From the NCBI GenBank assembly GCA_964404165.1, contig CAYOIZ010000008.1:1-64000 (forward strand): a DNA stretch of 64,000 bases, given 5' to 3'. The DNA comes from DASYLJ01 sp964404165. Its GTDB lineage: Bacteria; Desulfobacterota; Binatia; DP-6. Every line of letters begins with the position of its first letter. Position 1 is the stretch's first letter. Below are positions 23,227-34,132 of the stretch, piece by piece. A program made the position numbers and the translations under genes. The notes beneath the pieces are model-generated. The model did not search any database. It saw only the letters and a list, made by a program, of their open reading frames with translations, and had not been told where the DNA came from.

Positions 23227-25556
23227 GCTACGGCGCCTCCGGCTTCGACAGGGACTATGCCCTGACGGAGGCGCTTCACGTCCGTGCGCAGGGCGGCGAA
23301 CAGGGTACGCAGGTCGGCGACGATGGTCTCGCCCAGCTCGCGGCTGCCCCGGCGCGAGCGTACCAGGGCATCCATGGCCCCGAGGCGCTTTGCGACCGCG
23401 CGCAGGGCACCGCGGGCGGGTCGTCGCTTCCCGTCGTTCGCGAGGGTGGTGGCACGGGCCGCCCCGCTGATCGCCTTCGCGAGCTGCTTGGTGAGGCGGT
23501 CGGCGACGCGGCCAGGGGTCGTGGCTTCGACCAGGAGCAGGTCGAGGTCACCCAGCCGACACGACACGGAGCCGTAGGTCGCTTCGGCCGTGCAGACGAG
23601 GGCGTCGAGGCGGGCGAGGGCATCCGTCGTCGAGATACCGGGCCACCCCTCGATCGCGAGCCGCTGCCGACCCCGGTCGATCGCCGCCGCGAGGATCGGG
23701 CTCGCCACGGGTCGCGCCGCATCGAGGAAGGCCGTGATCGCGTCGATCTGGGCCTCGGACACGGTGGTGCCGTCGCCCTGCACGAGGGCGGCGATGGCGT
23801 CCGCCCACGCGGCGAGCGCGGTGCGGCCGAGGTCGATCAGCCCGGGCTCGGCGAGCGCTGCGCGGACGAGGTCGGCCGCGTGCTGGTAGTAGAGCTGCGT
23901 CGCGCGACGACCGCCGACGCTGCTGGGGAACACCCCGTCGCGCAGTACGTACAGCAGGCGCAGGTCGATCGGATTCGGCGCGGGCGTGTCGTCGCCGGCA
24001 AGCGCAGGACGGACGGCCGCCGTGGCGGGGGCGCAGCTGGCGGGCGCCGACGGCGGGATCACGCAATTCGGGTTGCAGCAGGCGGTGCCGGCGGGCCCGT
24101 CGTCGCATTCCTCGCCCGGGTCGGTGACGAAGTTGCGACACCTGGGCACCGTGCAGTTGTCGTCGCAGGCGTCGCCGTTGCCGATGTTGCCGTCGTCGCA
24201 TTCCTCGCGCGTCTGCTTCACGCCGTCGCCGCAGTTGAAGAGCTCCTCGGCGCAGACGACGCGCGAGATGATCGTCGCGAGACAGCAGGTGGCCTCGAGG
24301 GTGGCGGTGTCGGCCCCATGGTCGCTGAGGTAGTGCTCGTATTCGCTCCAGCAGGCGGCGCTGCCGGCCTCGCTGCAGTCGTGGGCGCAGCGGAGAGACG
24401 ATGCGTACCCGAGCGTGGGAATCAGGCACGAGCTGCCGCTGACGGGGGCGGCCGCCGTCGAGGCGAACGCCGCCACGCCGTCGGTGGTTCCGACGCTGAA
24501 GCCGACTTCGTTGTAGACGTCCCAGCTCGAGGGTGTATCGGTGGCGACCTGTACCGTGAAGGCCACCGTCCGGCTCTCCGCCGGCGTGAGGTCGCCCAGG
24601 TCGAGGGTGCAGAGCGCGCCCGCGGCCGGGCCGTCGGCGCACGTCCAGCCGGCGGTGCTCTGATCGGCGAGGAAGGTGGTGTCGGCCGGAACCACCTCGA
24701 GCAGGCGGACTCCGGGCTTCGGGACCGTGTCGACGTTGGTGATCGTGATCTCGAACGGGATCACCGCGCCGTCCGTCCACTTGTGGTCGTGGTCGTCCTT
24801 GGTGAGGCTGAGGCCGCAATCGATTGGCCCGATGTACGTGCAGGCGCCGGCGTTGCAGGTGTCGGCGGTGCACGGATCGCCGTCGTCACACTCGTCGGCT
24901 GTCGTGCAGGGCGGGTTGATGCGCACGCGCCAGTTGTCGATGGCGGCGATGACCGGGTAGGCGGAGCTGCCGTTGCCGTTGCTGCTGGCGCGGAGAAACC
25001 CCAGCTCGAGTGGTGCGCCGGTGGCGGAAAGATCCGGCGTCGAGCCGTAGACGACGCCGTCGGCGGTGACCTCGGTGAACGCGCCGGCGACGATGCCGAA
25101 CTGCGCGATGGGTCCCCAGGTGGTGGCGTTCCCGACGCCGGTCTGGGTGAAGTAGAACCGTCCATTCTGTCGCACGGCGAGTCCCGACAGGTGGCCGCTC
25201 GAAATCGCGCGGGCGTCTTCGAAGTAGTCGATCGATCCGATGGGGCCCTGTGTCGAGGGGTCGTAGGTGAACCCCGTGCGCAGGTGGATGCCGAAGGTCG
25301 AGGCGTACTCGCTCGGCGACGGTGCGGCGGCGATGTTGTTGGTCACCTGGCGCATCGTGCCCGGGTTGCCGTCGGGCTGCTGACTGGCGACGACCGACCC
25401 GCCGGAGATGGCGCCGCCGGTGCTGCGGAAGACGAAGGTGGTGAGCGACCAGTCGGCGTCGTCGAAGGTGCCGTCGGTGAAGGTGGTGGCCGCGGGGCGA
25501 GCCGTCGTCGGGAGGAAGACGGTGGCGAGCAGGATGATGACGGTGAGCGTGCGCAT
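23130..25556 (-). CDS. Large secreted Cys-rich protein with DUF11-like domain
   Basis: An 808-residue exported protein with an N-terminal signal peptide (cleavage near ARPAA). Residues about 25-210 look like a LamG-like beta-rich domain, followed by a CDDGDPCTADTC motif, a DUF11-type domain (about 240-345; LSLTKDDHDHKWTDGAVI at its start), then CGDGVKQTREECDDGN DUF4215-like repeats around 435-500. The last 280 residues are mostly helical, with Arg-rich helices (RLGAMDALVRSRRGSREL) similar in style to the helical tail of the LPMO-like protein at 36736. The final roughly 32 residues are encoded antisense to the SDR gene end and look like a run-on past a lost stop. Function is probably extracellular. 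Confidence 0.75.
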   Translation of the reverse strand: MRTLTVIILLATVFLPTTARPAATTFTDGTFDDADWSLTTFVFRSTGGAISGGSVVASQQPDGNPGTMRQVTNNIAAAPSPSEYASTFGIHLRTGFTYDPSTQGPIGSIDYFEDARAISSGHLSGLAVRQNGRFYFTQTGVGNATTWGPIAQFGIVAGAFTEVTADGVVYGSTPDLSATGAPLELGFLRASSNGNGSSAYPVIAAIDNWRVRINPPCTTADECDDGDPCTADTCNAGACTYIGPIDCGLSLTKDDHDHKWTDGAVIPFEITITNVDTVPKPGVRLLEVVPADTTFLADQSTAGWTCADGPAAGALCTLDLGDLTPAESRTVAFTVQVATDTPSSWDVYNEVGFSVGTTDGVAAFASTAAAPVSGSSCLIPTLGYASSLRCAHDCSEAGSAACWSEYEHYLSDHGADTATLEATCCLATIISRVVCAEELFNCGDGVKQTREECDDGNIGNGDACDDNCTVPRCRNFVTDPGEECDDGPAGTACCNPNCVIPPSAPASCAPATAAVRPALAGDDTPAPNPIDLRLLYVLRDGVFPSSVGGRRATQLYYQHAADLVRAALAEPGLIDLGRTALAAWADAIAALVQGDGTTVSEAQIDAITAFLDAARPVASPILAAAIDRGRQRLAIEGWPGISTTDALARLDALVCTAEATYGSVSCRLGDLDLLLVEATTPGRVADRLTKQLAKAISGAARATTLANDGKRRPARGALRAVAKRLGAMDALVRSRRGSRELGETIVADLRTLFAALRTDVKRLRQGIVPVEAGGAVAHATQRSLRSHSSRASAASFAIGNGSRTCAWS
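23233..23274 (+). terminator. Hairpin after the SDR gene
   Basis: GCGCCTCCG at 23233-23241 pairs exactly with CGGAGGCGC at 23266-23274, and an inner CAGGG/CCCTG stem (23249-23253 and 23260-23264) extends it. It starts 7 bp after the SDR stop, a natural terminator position, but the same bases lie inside the 3' coding end of the convergent Cys-rich gene. There is no T-tract. Confidence 0.4.
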
Positions 25557-25611
25557 CGACGGGCTCCTCTCGGGGCTCAGTCCGAGGAAGACACCCGCGA
25601 GGCACGGGGAG

Positions 25612-27654
<2,043 letters not shown>

Positions 27655-27714
27655 GGGCGCCCGTCACATAGCGCATCCGATGGACGGGGCCACGTGCCCC
27701 CGGGGAGCGACGCG

Positions 27715-28368
27715 CTACTGCCGCGCCGCCGTGAAGTCCAACACGATGCTGCCGCACGCGATCGTCCCGCTGATGCTCTGGCCGTCCGGTGAGACGACAC
27801 CGGTCATCCGACCGTCGCCGCAGGTGCCGAAGATGGGCACGACGGCCGTGCCATGCGAATCGAACGTGAAGCCGTCGAAGGTGATGTCGCCGTTCCCGGA
27901 GAAGGTGTAGCCGGAACCGTATTGGACGAACGAACAGAGGGCCTCGATCTGCAGGGTCTCTCCGTTCTGGGTCATCTGCGTGTCGCACACGCCGCCGACG
28001 AACGGGATCGTGCTCGTCCACGCACCGGTCAGATTCACGACGTCGGGAACGAGCGGCCCGGCGGTGCGCTCGGTGCCGGCGCAGGGCGTGCCGACGACGC
28101 TGCCAGCGCCGCCGCCGTCGACCTGTACGGTGTCGGTGCACTCGACCTTGCCCTTGCGCGTCACGACGACGCGCGTGACCGTGCCGTTCGGGTTGGCGCA
28201 GGCCAGGACGTGTCGCCGCTTGAGGCCGAGCATCGCCTTGGCGTCGCGCTCGGACATCATCACGCACGCGGTGCCCGCTCCGAGGGGCACGGTCGTGGAG
28301 GCGAGTGCCGTCGAGGTCAGGACCAGGGTCAGGAGGCCGGCTGCGGACCGCAGGTACGCATGTTTCAT
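27715..28368 (-). CDS. Secreted beta-domain protein
   Basis: A 217-residue exported protein from ATG 28368 with a signal peptide (cleavage near TALAS). The N-terminal 60 residues contain a MSERDAKAMLGLKRRHVLAC segment with a Cys pair. The rest matches the lipocalin-like domain at the start of the Cys-rich protein at 20974-22299: NLTGAW, VCDTQMTQNGETLQIEALCS, YTFSGNGDITFDG and SPDGQSISGTIACG. Paired Cys and alternating strands indicate a disulfide-stabilised beta barrel. Function is unknown. It follows the subtilisin gene on the same strand, with a gap of 32 bp. Confidence 0.7.
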   Translation of the reverse strand: MKHAYLRSAAGLLTLVLTSTALASTTVPLGAGTACVMMSERDAKAMLGLKRRHVLACANPNGTVTRVVVTRKGKVECTDTVQVDGGGAGSVVGTPCAGTERTAGPLVPDVVNLTGAWTSTIPFVGGVCDTQMTQNGETLQIEALCSFVQYGSGYTFSGNGDITFDGFTFDSHGTAVVPIFGTCGDGRMTGVVSPDGQSISGTIACGSIVLDFTAARQ

Positions 28369-28400
28369 GCATGCGTGACTAAGCCGTCCACCATGGTTCG

Positions 28401-30299
28401 TCAATTGCTTTCCGTGCGATCCAACACCAGGTCGACCTCCGCGAGCTCGCCGGCGCGCACCGTCACCGCCCGGCTCGCGGCGAGGTCCCCGGTGCCGCTC
28501 TCGGCCCGGAGGGTGTAGTCGCCGGCCGGGATCTCGCCGAAATCGAAGCGCCCGTTCACATCGGCGTCGACCGACGCCACCAGCGCCTCGCTCGACGGGT
28601 CGAGCAGCTGCACCGTGATGCGGGCCGGGGCCGTCGGGGTGGTGGGGGCCGGCGGGTCGCCCGGATCGAGGGCCGCAGCGGCGAGGACCGCCTTGTGCGC
28701 ATCGATGAGCCCTCCGGCACCGGTCAGCGCCCCCGCACGGAGCATGGCGTCGAGTGCATCCGGCGTCAGGCGTGCCCCCGCGTGCGCCTCCATGAACGCC
28801 GCCTGCATGAGTGCCACGACCCCCGTCACGTGGGGTGCCGCCATCGACGTTCCCTGCAGGAAGCCGAAGACGAAGGCGACCGCGTTGCCGGTGTCGTCGC
28901 CGAGCGTCGAGAGCACGCCGTCGGCGAACCCGTCGCGGTCGGTGTCGGCGCGGGTGTCGCCGCCGGGTGCGGCCACGTCGACGACCGCGCCGAAGTTCGA
29001 GTAGACGGCGCGCGCACCGCGGGCGTCGACCGCGCTCACGCAGACCACTTCGGGAAATGCCGCCGGGGTGAAGCCGGCGGCGTCGACCGCGTCGTTCCCC
29101 GCGGCGACGACGACGATCGTCTCGGCGGCGCGCGCGTCCTGGATCGCCTCGTGCATCGCCGGCGACTGGCCGGGGCCGCCGAGGCTCATGTTGACGACGT
29201 CGGCGCGCTGCGCGGGCAGCCTCCCCGAGACGTTCGCCAGGCCGGCGGCGAAGCGGATCGCCTGTGCGATGTCGAAGTCGGTGCCGCCGCCGCGACCGAG
29301 CACGCGCAGCGGCATGATGCGGGCGTTCCAGTCGATGCCGGCGACGCCGGTGCCGTTGTCGGTGGCGGCGCCGATGGTGCCGGTGACGTGCGTGCCGTGG
29401 AACGACGACGGCGCGCCAGGACCGCCGTCGCCGACGTCGAAGGGGTCGGCGTCGATGCCGTCCCCGTCGCCGGCGATCGCGGGGTCGGTGATGAAGTCGA
29501 AGCCGGGCACGAGGCGTGCCGGCGCGATGTCGGGATGCGTGGTCAGGAGCCCGGTGTCGATCACGGCGACGACGACGTCGGGCGATCCGATCGTCACGTC
29601 CCATGCCGCCGGCAGCGAGATCATCGGATAGTGCCACTGCAGCGGGAGGAACGGGTCGTTCGGGATGCGGAGCGCGTGGCGGCGGTAGTTCGGCTGGACC
29701 CACAGGACGTCGGGCCGCTCGCGCATGCTGCGCACCGTGTCGAGCACCGACACGCCGGGGGCGACGGCGTACAGCGCGCCGCCGCGGTCGTGGGGGTCGC
29801 CCCAGAGCTTCGTGGCCGCGAGGTCGTCCGCGGGCGGTGCGCCGTCGCGCAGGCGAACGATCATCTCGCCGGTCAGCGGGTCGGCTCCGGCGTCGTCGGC
29901 GGCGGCGGGGAAGCGGACGCGACCTGCGAGCGAGCCGGTCGCCGTGGCGACGAACGCCGTGCGGAGGCGGGCGCGACGCGCGCGCAGCACGCCGTCGATC
30001 GTGGCGCAGTCCGACGGGTCGGCGGTGACGACCACCCGCACCCGGCCCGCGATGCGCGTGCAGTCGCGGAAGACGGCCTTCACCCGGGCGCGAGGTCCAC
30101 GCGCCGTGGCGATGCCGCACCCGTCGAGCGCCATCGTCCCGTCGGCGATCGTCAGGCGCTCCGGCGCCGTCGCGGCGCCGAGTGCCGATCCGGTCACCCG
30201 GTACGTGCCCAGACACGGGAACGCGGCGTGCGCGGTGGTGGTCAGGGCGGCCACGAGCCCGATCACGGCGAGCATGGTGCCGGTGCTGGTCTGTCGCAT
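28401..30299 (-). CDS. Secreted subtilisin-like serine peptidase (S8)
   Basis: A 632-residue exported peptidase. ATG at 30299 gives a signal peptide (cleavage near AHAAFP), followed by about 110 residues with three Cys pairs, then an I9-like pro-segment (EMIVRLRDGAPP to WVQPNYRRHA, about 145-209). The catalytic triad is Asp248 (AVIDTG), His301 (FHGTHV) and Ser485 (GTSMAAPHVTG), with oxyanion Asn402 in AGND. The C-terminal 90 residues form a carboxypeptidase-regulatory-like or SpaA-like beta domain (DVNGRFDFGEIPAGDYTLRA). The gene is divergent from the DUF1624-type membrane protein. It is probably an extracellular degradative or processing protease. Confidence 0.9.
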   Translation of the reverse strand: MRQTSTGTMLAVIGLVAALTTTAHAAFPCLGTYRVTGSALGAATAPERLTIADGTMALDGCGIATARGPRARVKAVFRDCTRIAGRVRVVVTADPSDCATIDGVLRARRARLRTAFVATATGSLAGRVRFPAAADDAGADPLTGEMIVRLRDGAPPADDLAATKLWGDPHDRGGALYAVAPGVSVLDTVRSMRERPDVLWVQPNYRRHALRIPNDPFLPLQWHYPMISLPAAWDVTIGSPDVVVAVIDTGLLTTHPDIAPARLVPGFDFITDPAIAGDGDGIDADPFDVGDGGPGAPSSFHGTHVTGTIGAATDNGTGVAGIDWNARIMPLRVLGRGGGTDFDIAQAIRFAAGLANVSGRLPAQRADVVNMSLGGPGQSPAMHEAIQDARAAETIVVVAAGNDAVDAAGFTPAAFPEVVCVSAVDARGARAVYSNFGAVVDVAAPGGDTRADTDRDGFADGVLSTLGDDTGNAVAFVFGFLQGTSMAAPHVTGVVALMQAAFMEAHAGARLTPDALDAMLRAGALTGAGGLIDAHKAVLAAAALDPGDPPAPTTPTAPARITVQLLDPSSEALVASVDADVNGRFDFGEIPAGDYTLRAESGTGDLAASRAVTVRAGELAEVDLVLDRTESN

Positions 30300-30381
30300 G
30301 ATCCGAATACGCCCCGGCCGCCCGGCCGGATGCGGGTGCGCGGAAGTGGCATCGGCTCGCGCGTGCGCGCTAGGTGGCGAC

Positions 30382-31515
30382 GTGACCACCCAGCGCATCG
30401 AGGCGATCGACGTCCTGCGGGGCGGCGTGATGATCCTCATGGCGCTCGACCACACGCGGATGTTCGTCGGTACCGAGGTGGATCTGCACACCGCCCCGCC
30501 CGCGCTGTTCTTCACCCGGTGGATCACCCACTTCTGTGCGCCCGTCTTCGTCCTGCTCGCCGGCACGGCCGCGTATCTGCACGGCCGCCGGCTCGACTCG
30601 ACGCGTGCGCTCTCGTGGTACCTGCTGACCCGCGGCCTCTGGCTCGTCGTGCTCGAGGCCACCGTGGTGAAGGCGGCGTGGATCTTCTACCTCGGCCCGG
30701 AGATCCTCGTCCTGCAGGTGATCTGGGCGATCGGCATGTCGATGGTCGTGTTGGCGGGGCTGGTGTGGTTGCCGCGCGCCGCCATCGCCGCGTTCGCCGT
30801 CGTGCTCGTGGTCGGCCACAACCTGCTCGACGCCGTGCCCGCGGCGGCGTTCGGATCGCTCGGTTGGCTCTGGACCCTGCTGCACGCGCCCGGCCGGCTC
30901 GCCCCGTTCGAGGGTGCGCGGTGGCTCGTCGTCTACCCGCTGGTGCCGTGGATCGCGGTGATCGCCGCCGGCTACCTGCTCGGCCCGTGGGCGGCAGGCC
31001 CCCGGGTCGAACGACGCGCGCGCTTTCTCCGTGCCGGGCTGCTGCTGCTCCTCGGCTTCGTCGTGCTGCGCGCCACGAACCTCTACGGTGACCCGCAGCC
31101 CTGGACGACGGCGCACGGGCCCGTCCGCACGCTGCTCGCCTTCGTCGATTGCCAGAAGTATCCGCCCTCGCTGCTCTTCCTGGCGATGACGCTCGGGCCG
31201 GCGCTCTGCGTCCTCGCCTGGCTGGATCGTCCGCTCGGGCCGGTGGCGCGCGCCGTCGCCGTCTACGGGCGCGTGCCGCTCTTCTACTACGTGCTGCACC
31301 TGCTCGCGCTGCACCTGCTCGCGGTGGCCCTGGCATGGCCTGCGTCGGGAGTCGCCGCGCTCACGCGGGGCTACATCGTCGGGGAGTCGCTCGCGTACCC
31401 GCTGCCCGCCGTCTATGCGCTCTGGGTCATGGTCGTGCTCGCGCTGTATCCCGCCTGCCACTGGTTCGCCGGCGTCAAACGGCGCAGCCAATCGCCCTGG
31501 ATGAGCTACCTGTGA
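30382..31515 (+). CDS. DUF1624/heparan-alpha-glucosaminide acetyltransferase-like membrane protein
   Basis: A 377-residue polytopic protein read from GTG 30382. It opens with RIEAIDVLRGGVMILMALDHTRMF, the signature of DUF1624/HGSNAT-catalytic and related acyltransferase-3-like proteins, in which DxLRG and the DH pair are conserved. About ten hydrophobic helices follow, with YGRVPLFYYVLHLLALHLLA near the end. Members are thought to move acyl groups from cytoplasmic donors to acceptors across the membrane. It overlaps the M28 peptidase gene (GTGA), so the two are co-expressed. The acceptor is not predictable. Confidence 0.85.
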   Translation: MTTQRIEAIDVLRGGVMILMALDHTRMFVGTEVDLHTAPPALFFTRWITHFCAPVFVLLAGTAAYLHGRRLDSTRALSWYLLTRGLWLVVLEATVVKAAWIFYLGPEILVLQVIWAIGMSMVVLAGLVWLPRAAIAAFAVVLVVGHNLLDAVPAAAFGSLGWLWTLLHAPGRLAPFEGARWLVVYPLVPWIAVIAAGYLLGPWAAGPRVERRARFLRAGLLLLLGFVVLRATNLYGDPQPWTTAHGPVRTLLAFVDCQKYPPSLLFLAMTLGPALCVLAWLDRPLGPVARAVAVYGRVPLFYYVLHLLALHLLAVALAWPASGVAALTRGYIVGESLAYPLPAVYALWVMVVLALYPACHWFAGVKRRSQSPWMSYL

Positions 31516-32873
31516 GGGGCGCGGTCCTCGTCGTCGCGGTGCTTCTCTGCGGGTGTGGCGCGCATCGTCCCGTGCCGCCGGTCGTTCCCGCGCCCACGGC
31601 CGCGGCCGCGGAACAGATCGCGGCCGCGTCCGAGCGGGCGCCCCTCGATGCCTGGACGCGGCTCGAGGCGCTCGTCGACGGCTACGGGCACCGCATCACG
31701 GGCTCGGCGGCGCTCGAGGCGTCGCTCCGCTGGGCCGCGGACCAGATGCGCGACATCGGATTCGACGCCGTGCGCCTGGAGCCGGTCGACGTCGCGCACT
31801 GGGTGCGTGGCGAGGAGCGTGCGCGCATCGTCGGGCCCGTCGATCGCCCGATGGTGCTGCTCGGGCTCGGCGGCACGGTCGGGACGCGGGGCACGCTGCG
31901 CGCACCCGTGACGGCGTTCGAGAGCCTGGACGCGCTGCGCGCGAGCAGCGATCGGCTCGACGGCCGGATCGCCTTCGTCGATCACCACATGCCGCCGTAC
32001 GACGAAGCGACCGCCGATCCGGGCTATCGGCAGGGCGTGCAGGCACGACTGCATGCCGCCTCGGAAGCGGGGCGTCGCGGCGCCGCCGCGGTCGTGATCC
32101 GTTCGGTGACCGCGACCAGCCTGCGCACGCCGCACACGGGTGCGCTTGCCTACGACGACGGTGTGCCGAGGATCCCCGCCGCGGCGATCACGCTCGAGGA
32201 CGCGGATCTGCTGGCGCGCCTGGCGCGTCGCGGCCCGGTCGAGGTCGAGCTGTTCCTGGGCGCGCGCACGCTGCCCGACGCACCCAGCGCCAACGTCGTC
32301 GGCGAGCTGCGCGGTCGCGAGCGGCCCGACGAGATCGTGCTCCTCGGCGCCCACATCGACTCCTGGGACGTGGGGCAGGGTGCGTCGGACGACGCCGCGG
32401 GCTGCGTCGCGGTGATGGAGGCCGTCCGTCTCCTGCGTGCGGCGGGCCTCGCGCCGCGGCGGACCATCCGCGTGGTGCTCTTCACGGGCGAGGAGTACGG
32501 CCTGTCGGGTGCGCGCGCGTATCACGCGGCGCACGGTGGCGAGCGCCACGTGGCGGCGTTCGAGACCGACTACGGCATGGCGGCCCCCGAGGCGATCGGC
32601 GTCGGGAGTGACGCGCGCGTGCAGGCGATGGCGCCGCTCCTGCCGCTGTTCGCGCGGTTCGGCATCCGCGAATTGCGGCCGCGTGCCTTCGGCTCCGACG
32701 TGCGTCCCATCGTCGACGGGGGCGCCGCGGCGTACGACCTCGAGCCCGACGGCCGGCACTACTTCGACATCCACCACACGGCGGCAGACACGCTCGACAA
32801 GATCCGTCCCGAGGATCTGCGCCGGAACGCGGCGGCGATCGCGCTGCTGGCGTGGGTGCTGGCGGAGGAGTGA
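31512..32873 (+). CDS. M28 family metallopeptidase, lipoprotein
   Basis: A 453-residue protein from GTG 31512. The N-terminus VLVVAVLLCGC fits a lipobox with Cys15 as the lipidated residue. A PA-like insert (about 115-240) precedes the M28 catalytic domain: His281 in GAHIDSWD, bridging Asp293 in GASDDAAG, Glu327/Glu328 in FTGEEYGLSG, Asp353 in FETDYG, and His421 in FDIHHTAAD. This full di-zinc ligand set and the PA insert are typical of carboxypeptidase Q or aminopeptidase-like M28 enzymes. It is translationally coupled to the DUF1624-type gene. It probably trims peptides at the cell surface. Confidence 0.9.
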   Translation: MRGAVLVVAVLLCGCGAHRPVPPVVPAPTAAAAEQIAAASERAPLDAWTRLEALVDGYGHRITGSAALEASLRWAADQMRDIGFDAVRLEPVDVAHWVRGEERARIVGPVDRPMVLLGLGGTVGTRGTLRAPVTAFESLDALRASSDRLDGRIAFVDHHMPPYDEATADPGYRQGVQARLHAASEAGRRGAAAVVIRSVTATSLRTPHTGALAYDDGVPRIPAAAITLEDADLLARLARRGPVEVELFLGARTLPDAPSANVVGELRGRERPDEIVLLGAHIDSWDVGQGASDDAAGCVAVMEAVRLLRAAGLAPRRTIRVVLFTGEEYGLSGARAYHAAHGGERHVAAFETDYGMAAPEAIGVGSDARVQAMAPLLPLFARFGIRELRPRAFGSDVRPIVDGGAAAYDLEPDGRHYFDIHHTAADTLDKIRPEDLRRNAAAIALLAWVLAEE

Positions 32874-32887
32874 GGCGCGCCGCGCCG

Positions 32888-33262
32888 CTACGCGCAGAGC
32901 TGACGGACGACGCCGACGAGGCGATCGAGATCGCTCTTCTCGACGACGGCGGCCGCGCGGAGCTCGCGCGCGTGGCGTTGTGCCTCGCCGTCGGCACTGA
33001 GCACGACGACCGGGACGGTGGCGAGGTTGTGATCCGCCATCTGCGCCCGCCGGAACGCGAACCCGTCCATCACCGGCATGTGCAGATCGAGCACGATCAT
33101 GCAGGGCATCGCGCCGGCATCGCGGAGTCGGTGCAGGGCCTCCTCGCCATTGGCGGCGGTCAGCACCTTGAAGCGCTCCATCTCGAGCATGAGGGCGACG
33201 GCATCCCGCATGTCGTCGTTGTCCTCCACGAGCAGCACCAGGTGTTCGTCGGCGGCGGTCAC
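32888..33262 (-). CDS. Stand-alone response regulator receiver
   Basis: A 124-residue single-domain receiver read from GTG 33262. The acidic pocket is Glu13/Asp14 and Asp59 (VLDLHMP), Ser89 is the switch residue (VVLSADGE) and Lys109 the conserved lysine (VEKSD). The usual Pro after that Lys is Ser here. With no output domain, it would act by protein-protein contact, as in CheY-like or phosphorelay proteins. No histidine kinase is seen in the window. The gene lies 44 bp after the coiled-coil protein on the same strand. Confidence 0.9.
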   Translation of the reverse strand: MTAADEHLVLLVEDNDDMRDAVALMLEMERFKVLTAANGEEALHRLRDAGAMPCMIVLDLHMPVMDGFAFRRAQMADHNLATVPVVVLSADGEAQRHARELRAAAVVEKSDLDRLVGVVRQLCA

Positions 33263-33306
33263 GTCGCCCGAGTGTACACCTCGTGGAGCCACGCGCGAGC
33301 CCGGGT

Positions 33307-34050
33307 CTACGATTCGGTGTCGTCGAGGAGACGTTCGACCTCCTGGACGGCACGGCGTGCCTCCAGGACGGCGTGCTCGGCGGCGCGGACCTCGCGCTCG
33401 CGTTGCTCGAGCGCGCTCCGTGCCGTGCGCAGTCGGGCCTGCAGCCGATCCCGCTCCGCCGCGCGGCGTGCCCGCTCGGCCTCCTGGCGCTGCCGCTCGG
33501 CGTGTCGCTCCGCCTCGGCACGCGCCGCGGCGTGATCGTCCCGTGCGGGTGCGTGCGAACGCGCCGGCGCCTTGCGGGCGACGGGCGCCCACGACGACCC
33601 GAGCGCCTCGAAGCCGGGCGGATCGCGATCGGTGACGAGGGCGCCCGGTGGGTCCGGCTCGAAGCCGCCGCCTGCGGCGATGGCGGCGAGCGTGGTGCTC
33701 ACACGGCGCAGGGTGGCGTCGATCGATCCGTGGCCGGCCTCGGTCAGGATGGCGGCGGCGCGCTTGCGCAGCGTCGCGAGCACGTCGCGGTGCTCGGCGG
33801 TCGCGCTCAGGTCGCCCGTGCGCAACCGCGTCGCGGCCGCCAGGAGCTGGTCGAAGGTGTCGCGGGCAGTCCAGTAGAGCTGATTGACGGTCCACGCCGA
33901 GGTCGTCGGTCGCCGGCGCTTCGCGAGGTCGGTCGCGGCGGCCTTGTCGCCCGCGTCACGGAGCTCCCTGACGAGACGGGTGCGCTCCGTCACGAAGTCG
34001 GCGAGCGGCGCGCGGTAGAGGGCCTCGAGGGCGCGATCGTGGGCGGGCAT
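33307..34050 (-). CDS. Conserved protein with C-terminal coiled coil
   Basis: A 247-residue, strongly charged protein, not assigned to a family. The N-terminal 130 residues are helical, with a RRRPTTSAWTVNQLYW segment that looks conserved. A flexible Pro-rich linker (about 130-170) leads to a long Arg/Glu/Ala-rich coiled coil (about 170-245) with heptad spacing, as in AERHAERQRQEAERARRAAE. No signal peptide or membrane segment is present. The arrangement suggests a self-associating cytoplasmic or DNA-associated protein. It may be in one transcript with the response regulator downstream. Confidence 0.65.
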   Translation of the reverse strand: MPAHDRALEALYRAPLADFVTERTRLVRELRDAGDKAAATDLAKRRRPTTSAWTVNQLYWTARDTFDQLLAAATRLRTGDLSATAEHRDVLATLRKRAAAILTEAGHGSIDATLRRVSTTLAAIAAGGGFEPDPPGALVTDRDPPGFEALGSSWAPVARKAPARSHAPARDDHAAARAEAERHAERQRQEAERARRAAERDRLQARLRTARSALEQREREVRAAEHAVLEARRAVQEVERLLDDTES

Positions 34051-34132
34051 GCTGCATCCTATCCCGGCCGGCTGGGTCCGTGCTCGTGCTGACGGACGCC
34101 GGCTGCTTCACGCTGACCCAGATCCGGGTTCG

